Shown here piece by piece: positions 19,619-31,358 of a stretch of DNA of 64,000 bases. Positions within the stretch are counted from its first letter, which is position 1. The number at the start of each line of letters is the position of its first letter. This DNA comes from JACKNG01 sp050184115 (lineage in GTDB: Bacteria > Pseudomonadota > Gammaproteobacteria > Ga0077536). The position numbers and the translations under genes are program-made. Where the stretch lies: positions 1-64,000 of the forward strand of contig JBFXAQ010000004.1 of assembly GCA_050184115.1 (NCBI GenBank), given 5' to 3'. Below the pieces are notes generated by a model that saw only the letters and a program-made list of their open reading frames with translations, made no database searches and had not been told where the DNA came from.

Positions 19619-21073
19619 ATGCCGATCGTAACCGAAGTCGACCTCCTCAAGTATCGGCGCACCAAGATCGTGGCGACGGTCGGCCCGGCCTGCGGCACGC
19701 CGGAGATGATCCGCACGCTGATCGAGGCCGGTGTCAACGTTTTCCGCGTCAACATGTCCCATGGCAGTCACGAGGGGCATGGCCAGGCCATCGCCATGAT
19801 CCGCGAGGTCGCGGCGGAACTCGGCACGGCGACCGCCATTCTCGCCGACCTGTGCGGCCCGAAAATCCGTACGGGCAAGTTCGCCGGTGGTACGGTCGCA
19901 CTGGTCGCTGGCAGCGAGGTCGTCATCACCACCGCCGACGTCAGTGGTGACGCCAACTTGATCCCGTCCCAGTACGACGCGTTGCCGCGCGATGTCGCCG
20001 TCGGTCACCGCGTGCTGCTGAACGACGGCGCCGCGGAATTGCGGGTGCTCGCCATCGACGGCGAGACGGTGCGCTGCAAGGTCGTTGCCGGCGGCAAGGT
20101 CGGCGACCACAAGGGCATCAACCTGCCGGATTCCGATGTCTCGGCGCCCTCGCTGACTGCCAAGGATCGTGCCGACGCCGCCTTCGCCCTTGCCGCCGGG
20201 GTCGACTTTCTCGCGCTGTCCTTCGTGCGGACGGCCGCGGACATCCGTGAGCTGCGCGCGCTGGTCGACGCCGCGCCCATCACCGTCGGCATCATTGCCA
20301 AGATCGAGAAGCCCGAGGCGCTCGACAACAGCGAGGCGATCATCGCCGAGGCCGACGGCATCATGGTCGCGCGCGGTGATCTCGGCGTCGAACTCAATCC
20401 CGAGCAGGTACCGCTGGCCCAGGCCCAACTGGTGAACCGTGCGCGGGCCATGAACAAGCCCGTGATCGTCGCCACGCAAATGCTCGAATCGATGATCACT
20501 GCCGTGCGTCCGACCCGCGCCGAGGTTTCCGATGTCTCCTTCGCGGTCGCCAGCGGCGCCGACGCCGTGATGCTGTCGGGCGAATCGGCGGTCGGCAGCT
20601 TCCCGGTCGAGGCCGTGCGCATGATGGACCGCGTCGCGCGCCAGACCGAGAGCTACCACTGGCACACCGGCCTCGACTTCGTCTCCCGCCGTGGTGAGGC
20701 GGTTGGCGACATCAAGCCTTTCGGCGATGCCATCGCCGACGCCACGGCGCAGCTCGTCGGCGACGTGCGCGCGCGGGCCGTGATCGTGATTTCCTCGCAG
20801 GGCATGACGGCGGCGACCATCAGCGCGGCGCGACCTGCGGCGCCGGTCGTGGCTATTTCCAGGGATCTCGGCACCTGCCGGCGCATGAACCTGATGTGGG
20901 GCATGATCCCGCACTACGTCGACGCCGTCGGCACGGAGAATCCGAACCACATCGCGCGCCGCGCGGCGCGCGAGCTCGGGCTCGCCGAGGACGGCGAGTT
21001 CGTCGTCATGGTGCGTGGCTTCCACGCCGACCCGGCACTCAATTCGCCGTCGATCACGCTGCTGCAGGTCTAG
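19619..21073 (+). CDS. pyk: Pyruvate kinase
   Basis: A 484-residue pyruvate kinase, converting phosphoenolpyruvate and ADP to pyruvate and ATP. The N-terminal 'RRTKIVATVGPACGTPEMI', the substrate-binding 'VFRVNMSHGSHEGH', 'LADLCGPKIRTG' and the active-site signature 'GIIAKIEKPEALDN' followed by MVARGDLGVEL are all present, as is 'ATQMLESMITAVRPTRAEVSDV'. The length and sequence fit type II (PykA-like) enzymes. An in-frame start at 19571 lies in the promoter region, so the ATG at 19619 is chosen. Convergent with ssb, separated by a strong GC hairpin. Confidence 0.95.
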   Translation: MPIVTEVDLLKYRRTKIVATVGPACGTPEMIRTLIEAGVNVFRVNMSHGSHEGHGQAIAMIREVAAELGTATAILADLCGPKIRTGKFAGGTVALVAGSEVVITTADVSGDANLIPSQYDALPRDVAVGHRVLLNDGAAELRVLAIDGETVRCKVVAGGKVGDHKGINLPDSDVSAPSLTAKDRADAAFALAAGVDFLALSFVRTAADIRELRALVDAAPITVGIIAKIEKPEALDNSEAIIAEADGIMVARGDLGVELNPEQVPLAQAQLVNRARAMNKPVIVATQMLESMITAVRPTRAEVSDVSFAVASGADAVMLSGESAVGSFPVEAVRMMDRVARQTESYHWHTGLDFVSRRGEAVGDIKPFGDAIADATAQLVGDVRARAVIVISSQGMTAATISAARPAAPVVAISRDLGTCRRMNLMWGMIPHYVDAVGTENPNHIARRAARELGLAEDGEFVVMVRGFHADPALNSPSITLLQV

Positions 21074-21106
21074 ACGCCGGGGGCGGGGGGCGTCGGGTCT
21101 CGTGGT

Positions 21107-21130
21107 GCCCGGCGCCGGGTGGCGCCGGGC
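21107..21130. terminator. Strong GC stem-loop between convergent pyk and ssb
   Basis: GCCCGGCGCC and GGCGCCGGGC pair perfectly over ten bases (21107-21116 with 21121-21130, loop GGGT). It lacks a T-run on either side but sits between two convergent genes, so it probably acts as a bidirectional 3' barrier. Confidence 0.5.
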
Positions 21131-21140
21131 CGGGCGCATC

Positions 21141-21611
21141 CTAGAACGGTATGTCGTCGTCGAAGTCACCCATCGGCGGTTCGTCCATGTCGCTGGACGG
21201 GCGGCTCGGAGCACGGCCGCCGGACGGTGCGCCGCCGCCACTGCCACCCTCGCCGCCACCGCCGCCACCACCACCGCGGCCGCCGAGCATCTGCATGTCG
21301 CTGACGACGATCTCGGTCGTGTAGCGCTCGTTGCCATCGCGGTCCTGCCACTTGCGCGTCTGCAGGCGGCCTTCGACGTAGACCTGCGAACCCTTGCGCA
21401 GGTACTCGTTGACGATCTCGGCCAGCTTGCCGAAGAACACCACGCGGTGCCACTCGGTGCGTTCCTGCTGCTCGCCGCTGTCGCGGTCCCGCCAGGACTC
21501 GGCCGTGGCCAGGCGGACGTTCGCCACCGCGCTGCCACCAGCGGTGTAGCGGACCTCCGGGTCCGCGCCCAGGTTTCCAATCAGCATGACTTTGTTCAGG
21601 CCACGTGCCAT
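21141..21611 (-). CDS. ssb: Single-stranded DNA-binding protein
   Basis: A 156-residue SSB. The OB-fold spans residues 1-110 (MARGLNKVMLIGNLGADPEV, 'EWHRVVFFGKLAEI', 'VEGRLQTRKWQD'). A long glycine-rich linker follows (about 112-135), and the acidic tail DFDDDIPF binds repair and replication partners. The ATG follows AAGGGAG. It is adjacent to an MFS gene and uvrA, the order common in gammaproteobacteria. In those genomes uvrA and ssb are often divergent and SOS-linked; here the MFS gene separates them and no LexA-like CTGT-N8-ACAG box was seen. Confidence 0.97.
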   Translation of the reverse strand: MARGLNKVMLIGNLGADPEVRYTAGGSAVANVRLATAESWRDRDSGEQQERTEWHRVVFFGKLAEIVNEYLRKGSQVYVEGRLQTRKWQDRDGNERYTTEIVVSDMQMLGGRGGGGGGGGEGGSGGGAPSGGRAPSRPSSDMDEPPMGDFDDDIPF

Positions 21612-21716
21612 CGCGCATTCTCCCTTTTGTGGTTGATGAACCCGTCCGTGGGTCGGTCGTTCGTGGGTGTACGGCGCCCGATTCTATCCGGAAGCCGGGT
21701 CCGCGACAGGGGGGGG

Positions 21717-22910
21717 TCAGTGACGCGCCGGTCGGGCGAGCGCCGCGGCCGGCACGTTCAGGCTCAGCGCCAGCCAGACCACGCTGATGGCGGCACAGGT
21801 CAGGGGCACCGCGGCGTAACCCCAGGCGCCGGCCACGCTGCCGCCGCACAGGCCGCCAAGGAAGACGCCGATGAACTGGAAGGTCGAGTAGGCGCCGAGC
21901 GCCGCGCCCTTGCCGCTGGCCGGAGCGGCGCGCGAGATGAAACCGGGCAGCGAGGCCTCGAGGAAGTTGAAGGCGACGAAATAGAGCGTGAGGGCGACGT
22001 AGAGGCCGAGACGATCGTCCCACCACAACCATAGCAGCAGCTCGGCGATGGCGAGGCCGGCGATCGAGCCGTAGAACAGGTGCCGCGCCAGGCCGCGCCG
22101 CGACGACAGCATGATCAGCGGCCCGACCAGCAGGATCGAGACCGCCAGCACCGGCAGGTAGACCGTGTAGTGCTGCGCGGCATCGAGGCCGAGGCCTTCG
22201 CGCAGCGTCACCGGGATGGCGACGAAGCTCGCCGCGAGAACCAGGTGCAGTGTCAGCACGCCGAGGTAGAGCACGCGCAGGTCGGGCTCGGTGAGGGTCT
22301 CGCGCAGCGACGGCACGGCGCTGCCGCGCACCGGCGCCGGTACCCGCGGCAGGCCACCGAACAGGACGGCGATGGCGAGGAGCGCGAGCGCACCGGAGGC
22401 CAGGAACAGGCCGCCGAGACCGAACAGGCCGTTCAGCACCGGGCCGACGACAAAGGCGACCGAGAAGGCGCCACCGATGCTGATGCCGATGATGGCCATG
22501 ACCTTGGTGCGCTGGCTGTCGCGCGAGAGGTCGGCGGCGAGCGCGAGCGTCGCGCCCGACACCGCACCGGCGCCCTGCACGGCGCGGCCGATGATGACCG
22601 GCCAGATGGTCTTGGCGGCGGCCGCGATCAGCGCGCCGCCGGCGAACAGGCACAGGCCGCCGACGATGACCGGCCGCCGCCCGACGCGGTCCGACAGGCT
22701 GCCCAACGGGATCTGGAAACCGGCCTGGGTAAGGCCGTAGACGCCGATGGCGACGCCGATGAGAAAGGGCGTCGCGCCCGGCAGGCGCTCGGCATACAGC
22801 GCGAGCACCGGGATCAGCATGAACAGGCCCAGCATGCGCATGAAGAACACCAGCGCGAGTACCAGCGCGCTGCGCTTTTCCAGGGCATTCATGGCGAGTT
22901 CGGCAGACAC
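21717..22910 (-). CDS. MFS drug-efflux-like transporter
   Basis: A 397-residue major facilitator with twelve predicted membrane helices. The motif A loop is 'GSLSDRVGRRPVIVGGL', and helix 5 carries the antiporter motif 'VVGPVLNGLFGL', pointing to the drug:proton antiporter (DHA1) group similar to YajR. Unlike YajR there is no C-terminal ferredoxin-like extension: the protein ends soon after the last helix. It is read in the same direction as ssb, 105 bases upstream of it. The divergent promoter of uvrA lies directly behind its start. The substrate cannot be inferred. Confidence 0.88.
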   Translation of the reverse strand: MSAELAMNALEKRSALVLALVFFMRMLGLFMLIPVLALYAERLPGATPFLIGVAIGVYGLTQAGFQIPLGSLSDRVGRRPVIVGGLCLFAGGALIAAAAKTIWPVIIGRAVQGAGAVSGATLALAADLSRDSQRTKVMAIIGISIGGAFSVAFVVGPVLNGLFGLGGLFLASGALALLAIAVLFGGLPRVPAPVRGSAVPSLRETLTEPDLRVLYLGVLTLHLVLAASFVAIPVTLREGLGLDAAQHYTVYLPVLAVSILLVGPLIMLSSRRGLARHLFYGSIAGLAIAELLLWLWWDDRLGLYVALTLYFVAFNFLEASLPGFISRAAPASGKGAALGAYSTFQFIGVFLGGLCGGSVAGAWGYAAVPLTCAAISVVWLALSLNVPAAALARPARH

Positions 22911-22922
22911 GGGTGAAAGGGT

Positions 22923-22952
22923 TTGAGGGCCGGCGAAAAAACGCCGTATAGT
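22923..22952 (+). promoter_or_regulatory. Sigma70-like promoter of uvrA
   Basis: TTGAGG (22923-22928) and TATAGT (22947-22952) are 18 bp apart; the -10 matches five of six. A small GGCG-A6-CGCC stem lies in the spacer. No LexA box was found nearby. Confidence 0.6.
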
Positions 22953-23024
22953 ACTCGCTTGCTCTTTTCACGCGCCAGTTCTCGCGGCTCGGCGCTCCCG
23001 GTCAGCACATCAGCAGCGCCCTCC

Positions 23025-25874
<2,850 letters not shown>

Positions 25875-25921
25875 GGCGCGGCGCGGGGGGCGGCCGCGCC
25901 CGGCCGCGCACGGCCTCGAGC

Positions 25922-27163
25922 ATGCGTTGCGTGCTCGTCGGCCTGCTGGCCCTGGCGGCCGTGAGCGTGGAAGCCGCCCAACCCGTTCCCCGCGTGCTGC
26001 GCATCGGCACGTCTGGCGACTACGCGCCGTTCAGCGTCCGCGACGGCAGCGGTCTGCACGGCTTCGACATCGAACTCGCCAACGCCTTTGCCGCCGCACG
26101 CGGCTACGCCATCGAGTGGGTTCCCTTCGCCTGGCCGGATCTGGCCGCGGATTTCGCCGCCGGCCGTTTCGATCTCGTCATGAGCGGGGTCACCGTGCGC
26201 CCGGACCGTTCCATCGCCGGACGCTTCAGCGTGCCGGTCGCGCGCAGCGGCGCGGTGTTGCTCTACGATGTCCGGGTACACCCGGACGCCGTCGACGTGG
26301 ATGACTTCGACCGCGCCGGCGTCCGTCTCGCCGTCAATCGCGGCGGCCATCTCGAGCGGGTCACCCGCGCGCGCTTCGCGCGCGCCGAGGTCCATGCGCT
26401 GGCCGACAATGCCGCCGTGCGCAGCCAACTCGTCGACGGCGCCGTCGACGCCGTCGTCACCGACACCCTCGAGGCCCCCGGTTGGCGACGCGGCCTCGCC
26501 CACGTCGGCGAGGCCGGTCCGTGGACCACCGATCGCAAGGCGTACTGGCTGGCGCCGGGACAGGAGGCCCTGGCCGCCGAACTCGACACCTGGCTGCTCG
26601 CGCGCGAAGCCGATGGCACGCTCGCGCGTCTGCGTCGCGACGCCATTGGCGATGCCGCGCAGGCGCCCAGCGCGACGCCGCTCGCCGCGCTCGTCGCCGC
26701 CATCGACGAGCGCCTGGGCCTGATGCCGCTGGTTGCCGCGGCCAAGCGCCGCGACGGCCTCGAAGTCGAAGACCGGGCGCGCGAAACCGCCGTGATCGAC
26801 GCCGCCTGGCGCGCGGTCCGCGCCACGACCGGTGAGTCCGGTGCGAGACCCGACGAGGCCGCCGTGCGTCATTTCTACGCAGTTCAGATCGAAGCCGCGA
26901 AGTTCGTGCAGGCACGCGAACTGGCCCGCGCGGATACCACCACCGGTGCTCCGGACCTGCAGCAGGCGCTGCGCCCGGCCCTGCTGCGCATCGGCCAGCG
27001 CATGGCCGCGCTGGTCGTCGCCGTGCACCGCGCGGGCGTTCCGCCCGACCTCGAATCGCACCTCGCCGATGACCTGCGCCCGTGGGGCCTGCCGGCGGAA
27101 CTGCTTACCCGCCTCGCCGCCGCGACCCGCGCGCTCGCGCCCGTTGCGGATCGCGAGCAATGA
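25922..27163 (+). CDS. Periplasmic fusion: PheC-like solute-binding fold plus chorismate mutase
   Basis: A 413-residue secreted two-domain protein. Residues 1-19 are a signal peptide. Residues 25-245 are a family 3 solute-binding fold (RIGTSGDYAPFSV, 'FDLVMSGVTVRPDRS', 'VDAVVTDTLEAPGW') like cyclohexadienyl dehydratase PheC. Residues 255-335 are an AroQ chorismate mutase: 'IDERLGLMPLVAAAKRRDG', then EVEDRARE and 'FYAVQIEAAKFVQ', keeping the R, K, E and Q positions expected at the active site. The combination would turn chorismate into prephenate and then phenylpyruvate outside the cytoplasm. A plain amino-acid binding role for the first domain remains possible; E184 is only a tentative match to the PheC catalytic glutamate. 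Its stop overlaps the next start (ATGA). Confidence 0.82.
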   Translation: MRCVLVGLLALAAVSVEAAQPVPRVLRIGTSGDYAPFSVRDGSGLHGFDIELANAFAAARGYAIEWVPFAWPDLAADFAAGRFDLVMSGVTVRPDRSIAGRFSVPVARSGAVLLYDVRVHPDAVDVDDFDRAGVRLAVNRGGHLERVTRARFARAEVHALADNAAVRSQLVDGAVDAVVTDTLEAPGWRRGLAHVGEAGPWTTDRKAYWLAPGQEALAAELDTWLLAREADGTLARLRRDAIGDAAQAPSATPLAALVAAIDERLGLMPLVAAAKRRDGLEVEDRARETAVIDAAWRAVRATTGESGARPDEAAVRHFYAVQIEAAKFVQARELARADTTTGAPDLQQALRPALLRIGQRMAALVVAVHRAGVPPDLESHLADDLRPWGLPAELLTRLAAATRALAPVADREQ

Positions 27164-27552
27164 GCGCTGCGGCGTGTCCGTGCGGCAGTGGTCGCGACTT
27201 TGCTGCCTGTTGCGGACCGTACCTCGACGGCGTCACCGCCGCGCCGACGGCCGAGGCGCTGATGCGCAGCCGTTACAGCGCGTTCGTGCGCGGTGACGCC
27301 GATTACCTGCTTGCGAGCTGGCACCCGGACACCCGCCCGGCCGCGCTCGACCACGACCCCGGTCTCAAGTGGCTCGGTCTGCGCATCCTCGCCGTCGAGC
27401 AGGGCGGTGCCGGCGACGCCACCGGCGTGGTCGAGTTCGTCGCCCGCTGCAAGCGGGCCGGTCGCGCCGAGCGTCTGCACGAACGTTCGAGCTTCGTACG
27501 CAGCGCGGGACGCTGGGTATACCTGCGCGGCATCGATCCTCGCCCACGTTGA
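27160..27552 (+). CDS. YchJ-family SEC-C motif protein
   Basis: A 130-residue protein of the YchJ (UPF0225) family. The N-terminal SEC-C zinc motif is 'CPCGSGRDFAACCGPYLDG', followed by the family's 'AEALMRSRYSAFVRGDADYL' and 'GVVEFVARCKRAG' with a final 'HERSSFVR..GRWVY' segment. The start ATG overlaps the stop of the preceding gene by four bases, implying translational coupling. The family has a cystatin-like (NTF2) fold and unknown biochemical function. The coupling to the chorismate mutase fusion is probably organisational rather than functional. Confidence 0.9.
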   Translation: MSAAACPCGSGRDFAACCGPYLDGVTAAPTAEALMRSRYSAFVRGDADYLLASWHPDTRPAALDHDPGLKWLGLRILAVEQGGAGDATGVVEFVARCKRAGRAERLHERSSFVRSAGRWVYLRGIDPRPR

Positions 27553-27562
27553 GCCGTCGCGT

Positions 27563-28447
27563 TCAGCGCCCCAACCGCGCCAGCCACAACGACGCGGCGA
27601 AGATGAGACTCCCACCGGCCCAGGTCCAGGCGTCGGGGAACTCGCCGAACACCAGCCAGCCGAGCAGGGCGGCCCAGATCAGCCGGGTGAAATTGAACGG
27701 CACGGCGATTGAGACGTCGGCGGCCGCCAGGCCGCGGTTGTAGGTGCGCTGCAGGATCACGCTCATCACGCCCATCCCGGCGAACAGCGCCCACTGCTCG
27801 GGCCGCGGCCAGCGCCACACGGCCACGGTCGGCAGCAGCAACAGGGCCGACTGGGTGACGAACAGCCAGGCGGCGATGGCGTCGGGCGGTTCGGTGCGCA
27901 CCAGGGTCTTGATCAGGATGGCGACCGCGGCGCCGGCGGCGGCCGAGCCGAGCGCGAACAGGATGCCGGCGTTCAAGACGGTGAATCCCGGTCGGATCAT
28001 GACGAGCGCGCCGACGAGACCGAGCGCGATGGCGGCCCAGCGCCGGCGGTCGATGACCTCGCCGAGCAGCAGCCCGGCGATGGCCGCGCCGATCACGGGC
28101 TGCAGGAAGTTGATCGCGGCCATGTCGGCGATGGGGATGCGCGCGACGGCGGCGAACAGCAGCGACACGTTGACGGCCGAGACCGCGCCGCGCAGCAGGT
28201 GACGAGGCAAGCGCGTGGTGCGCATGGCCTGGAGGCCGATGCGCAGGAACCACGGCACCATGAACAGCGCGGCGAACAAGTTGCGCAGGAAGGCGATCTC
28301 GAACACCGGCAGCTCCGGCGCGAGATGGCGACCGCAGGCGATGGTGGTGGCATAGGTGACCGCCGAGATGGACATCCATACGCCGGCACGCACGCCGCCG
28401 GGCAGGTCCCGGAAGCGCGTGGCAGGATCGGTTGGCGGTCGGTTCAC
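27563..28447 (-). CDS. EamA/DMT-family permease
   Basis: A 294-residue transporter with ten predicted membrane helices in two EamA repeats. The first repeat includes 'FEIAFLRNLFAALFMVPWF' and the second 'GRTYNRGL'-like sequence (LQRTYNRGLAAADVSIAVPF) and 'LLGWLVFGEFPDAWTWAGG', both typical of RhaT/EamA exporters of metabolites. The start is GTG at 28447, giving the usual short cytoplasmic tail; the longer open frame upstream runs antisense through its neighbour. Convergent with the YchJ-like gene. The substrate is unknown. Confidence 0.88.
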   Translation of the reverse strand: MNRPPTDPATRFRDLPGGVRAGVWMSISAVTYATTIACGRHLAPELPVFEIAFLRNLFAALFMVPWFLRIGLQAMRTTRLPRHLLRGAVSAVNVSLLFAAVARIPIADMAAINFLQPVIGAAIAGLLLGEVIDRRRWAAIALGLVGALVMIRPGFTVLNAGILFALGSAAAGAAVAILIKTLVRTEPPDAIAAWLFVTQSALLLLPTVAVWRWPRPEQWALFAGMGVMSVILQRTYNRGLAAADVSIAVPFNFTRLIWAALLGWLVFGEFPDAWTWAGGSLIFAASLWLARLGR

Positions 28448-28469
28448 GACGGTGGCTGCGGCAGGTTCG

Positions 28470-29120
28470 TCACACCGCGAGCTGGCGGCCGAGCAGGAAA
28501 CCGTAGGCGACCAGCGTCGGTACCTGCGCGAGCAGGGCGGTGACGTGCGGTGCGAGGGCATCGAGGCCGGCCGTGCCGAAACGCTCATCGAGCCATGCCC
28601 CGAACAGGCGTCCGGCGTGCTCGCCGACGAGGTAGTCCAGCCAGCCGAGTACCAGCACCGCAACCGCTTCGACGAAGCCCGGCCACGGTCCGACGCTGGT
28701 CGCGCCCAGCCAGTGCGCGTAGCCGGTGAAGACCAGCGCGGTGGCGAGCAGGCCCTGGACCATGAGTACCAGGCCGCCGCGACGACGCCAGCCCGGGACC
28801 AGTGGCAGCAGCAGGCTGGCGACGAAGGCGACATTGACCAGCGTGGCCGGCGCCACCGCGCCAGCCGTCACCAACACGTTGAGCGATGGCGCGCTGCGCA
28901 GGCCGTAGAGCGCGGGGTAGGCGCACAGGACGAAGCCCGCGATCAGCGCTGCGCGCAGGAGCGGGGCGGCAAAATACTCCCAGGCCACCTGCAGCACGGC
29001 ATGGCCCGTGGCCACCCGGTGCAGACGGAATTCGAGGAACAGTTCGACGAGGCTGCCGGCGGCCAGCGCCGCAGTGGCCAGCAGCACCTCGCTACTGGTG
29101 AGAGCGCCGAGCAGCGGCAT
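28470..29120 (-). CDS. Uncharacterised integral membrane protein
   Basis: A 216-residue hydrophobic protein with about six membrane helices (near 8-27, 48-68, 80-103, 113-133, 140-160 and 195-213). Charged loops are short; one carries 'PGWRRRGGL' on the predicted inner side. I do not recognise the family. It lies 22 bases upstream of the EamA permease on the same strand and may be cotranscribed with it. It is divergent from the PfkB kinase with a gap of 87 bases. The ATG gives a short tail before the first helix and is the natural start. Confidence 0.75.
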   Translation of the reverse strand: MPLLGALTSSEVLLATAALAAGSLVELFLEFRLHRVATGHAVLQVAWEYFAAPLLRAALIAGFVLCAYPALYGLRSAPSLNVLVTAGAVAPATLVNVAFVASLLLPLVPGWRRRGGLVLMVQGLLATALVFTGYAHWLGATSVGPWPGFVEAVAVLVLGWLDYLVGEHAGRLFGAWLDERFGTAGLDALAPHVTALLAQVPTLVAYGFLLGRQLAV

Positions 29121-29207
29121 CAGCTGGCGTTAGCGCCGTTGGCGCGACCGCCACCGGGCGATCCGCTATCATCGCCCGCGCTTCGAACCTCGCGGGATCC
29201 CACGCTC

Positions 29208-30146
29208 ATGTCTGCACTCATCTGCGGCTCGTTCGCTTTCGACAACATCATGGTCTTCCAGGATCGCTTCAAGAACCACATCCTGCCGGACAAGATCCAC
29301 ATCCTGAACGTGTCGTTCCTGGTCCCCGAGATGCGCCGCGAGTTCGGTGGCTGCGCCGGCAACATCGCCTACAACCTCAAGATGATCGGCGGTGATCCGT
29401 TGCCCATGGGAACTGTCGGCGACGACTTCGCCCCCTATGCCGAGTGGATGGACAGCCTCGGCATCCCGCGCCGCTGCGTCACCGCCGTGCCCGGTACGTT
29501 GACCGCGCAGGCCTTCATCACCACCGATCTCGATGACAACCAGATCACCGCCTTCCATCCCGGTGCGATGAACCACGCCGCGCAGAACGCGGTCGCCGAC
29601 GCCGGTGGAGTCAAGCTCGGCATCGTCGCCCCCGATGGGCGCGACGGCATGATCGCCCATGCTGACCAGATGCGCGAGGCCGGCATCCCCTACATTTTCG
29701 ATCCGGGCCAGGGCATGCCGATGTTCGACGGCGACGACCTGCTGCGATTCATCGACGGCGCGACCTGGGTCACGGTCAACGACTACGAGTCGGAGCTGAT
29801 GGCCGAGCGTACCGGGCTCGGCCCCGCCGCCATCGCCGAGCGTGTCGAGGCCTGCATCGTCACCCGCGGCGGCGAGGGCTCGCGTATCCATACCGGCGGC
29901 ACGGTGATCGACATTCCGCCGGCGCGCCCGGCCGCAATCAAGGATCCGACCGGTTGCGGCGACGCCTTTCGCGCCGGACTCCTGTATGGCTTGATGAACG
30001 GCCTGCCGTGGGAGACCACCGGGCGCATCGCCTCGCTGCTCGGTGCGATCAAGATCGAGCACGCCGGCACGCAGAACCACCGCATCGATCGCGAAGCTTT
30101 CGCCGCGCGTTTCGCGCGCGAGTTCGGTGAAGCACTCGACTGGTAG
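29208..30146 (+). CDS. PfkB-family carbohydrate/adenosine kinase
   Basis: A 312-residue ribokinase-like sugar kinase. The N-terminal 'ICGSFAFDNIMVF' and 'REFGGCAGNIAYNLKMIGGD' form the substrate site; the C-terminal signature 'DPTGCGDAFRAGLLYGLM' holds the catalytic aspartate and anion hole. The sequence is of the group annotated as adenosine kinase in many proteobacteria, although sugar specificity cannot be proven. The open frame extends far upstream (to 28356), but that part is antisense to the membrane protein, so the ATG at 29208 is chosen. A possible -10 TATCAT lies at 29167-29172. Confidence 0.9.
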   Translation: MSALICGSFAFDNIMVFQDRFKNHILPDKIHILNVSFLVPEMRREFGGCAGNIAYNLKMIGGDPLPMGTVGDDFAPYAEWMDSLGIPRRCVTAVPGTLTAQAFITTDLDDNQITAFHPGAMNHAAQNAVADAGGVKLGIVAPDGRDGMIAHADQMREAGIPYIFDPGQGMPMFDGDDLLRFIDGATWVTVNDYESELMAERTGLGPAAIAERVEACIVTRGGEGSRIHTGGTVIDIPPARPAAIKDPTGCGDAFRAGLLYGLMNGLPWETTGRIASLLGAIKIEHAGTQNHRIDREAFAARFAREFGEALDW

Positions 30147-30297
30147 TCGCTTACCGCCGCGCAAGCGGCGAAACATGAACGATTACCGGGTCGCGCGGTT
30201 GGCCGCCCGGCAGGCGCATGCGAGACTGCCCGAGTTGTCAGTATCGCGCACGCGTCGCGGTACCGGCAGCCGACCCATCACGTACAGGGAACGGCCC

Positions 30298-31302
30298 GTG
30301 AATCGATTTCGCCCTTTCGTGTTCGGCCTCGCGCTCAGCCTGGCCGCTGCACCGGCCGCGCAGGCGCTCACCATTGAGTTCGATTACAGCTTCGACCTCG
30401 GCAATTTCTTCGCCGCCGGTTCGCTCGAACGCACTGCCCTGGAGGAAGCCGGGGCGTGGTACGAGAACAATCTCACCGATTCGCTGACCGCCATCGGGCA
30501 CGGCCCCGGCCAGTTCGATACCTATTCGGCGCGGTTCTCCAATCCCAGCCAGTTCAATGCCGGCCTCACGGAGTTGGAACCCCTGAGAATCGACAATTTC
30601 AGCGTGGCCGCGGACACCGTGCGCATCTTCGTCGGCGCCGTCGACCTCGATCCCTTCGGTGGGGGCACGCTGGGTGTAGCCGGGCCGGGTTCGTTCAGCG
30701 TCAACGGTTCGCTCGCCTATCAGAACGCCATGGCTTCGCGCGGTCAGGGCGCCAGCGGCGTGTTCGCCGACATCTTCGGCCTGAATGCCAACGACTTCGC
30801 CCTGTGGGGCGGCTCGCTCAGCATCGACAACGATCGCACCTGGCACAGCGATCCTTACACGCTGCCGACCGGCGGGCGGCCCGATCTCTTCTCCGTGCTG
30901 CTGCACGAACTCGGCCACGTCTTCGGTATCGGCACCTCGGCCTCGTGGGCCAACCAGTTGAACGCCGCCCAGAACCGTTTCCTCGGCCCGGACGCCGTGG
31001 CGAGCTTCGGCGCCGACGTGCCGACACAGGCCGGCGGGGCGCACTGGGTGAACGGCACCCAGAGCCTGACCACCGACGACTTCGTTGCCAACGGGATTGC
31101 CGCCGGCCTGCTCAGGGAAACGGCATTCGATCCCTCGCTCAATCTCGGCACGCGCAAGGTGCTGACCGAACTCGACGTCGCCGGCCTGCGTGACGTCGGC
31201 TGGGTGATCCCGGTCACCGCCGTGCCATTGCCGCCCGCCGGCTGGTTGTTCTGCGGCGCGTTGGCCTGGCTGCTGCGCGCGCGGCGTACCCTCGCGGCCT
31301 GA
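30298..31302 (+). CDS. Putative HExxH metalloprotease with VPLPA-CTERM sorting signal
   Basis: A 334-residue exported protein. A signal peptide covers residues 1-23 (ending AQA). The zinc-binding motif H203-E-L-G-H207 is followed by G210; the third histidine or aspartate of the metzincin motif is not at the expected place (T213). The C-terminus has the tripartite tail VPLPPAGWLF, a hydrophobic helix and RARRTLAA, matching the VPLPA-CTERM class of exosortase-type sorting signals. It should therefore be processed and released or anchored through an exopolysaccharide-linked sorting system; no exosortase is in the window. The start is GTG with AGGGA upstream; the frame extends upstream through the end of the kinase gene and is not used. 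Confidence 0.82.
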   Translation: MNRFRPFVFGLALSLAAAPAAQALTIEFDYSFDLGNFFAAGSLERTALEEAGAWYENNLTDSLTAIGHGPGQFDTYSARFSNPSQFNAGLTELEPLRIDNFSVAADTVRIFVGAVDLDPFGGGTLGVAGPGSFSVNGSLAYQNAMASRGQGASGVFADIFGLNANDFALWGGSLSIDNDRTWHSDPYTLPTGGRPDLFSVLLHELGHVFGIGTSASWANQLNAAQNRFLGPDAVASFGADVPTQAGGAHWVNGTQSLTTDDFVANGIAAGLLRETAFDPSLNLGTRKVLTELDVAGLRDVGWVIPVTAVPLPPAGWLFCGALAWLLRARRTLAA

Positions 31303-31358
31303 GTTCACGACCGGTCGTCCTGGTGCACGCGCCGCGGCCGCCCGCCGCGGCGATGTGC

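Noticed and set aside
22911..23024. LexA box upstream of uvrA
   Set aside because: uvrA is often SOS-controlled, but no CTGT-N8-ACAG-like palindrome is present in this stretch.
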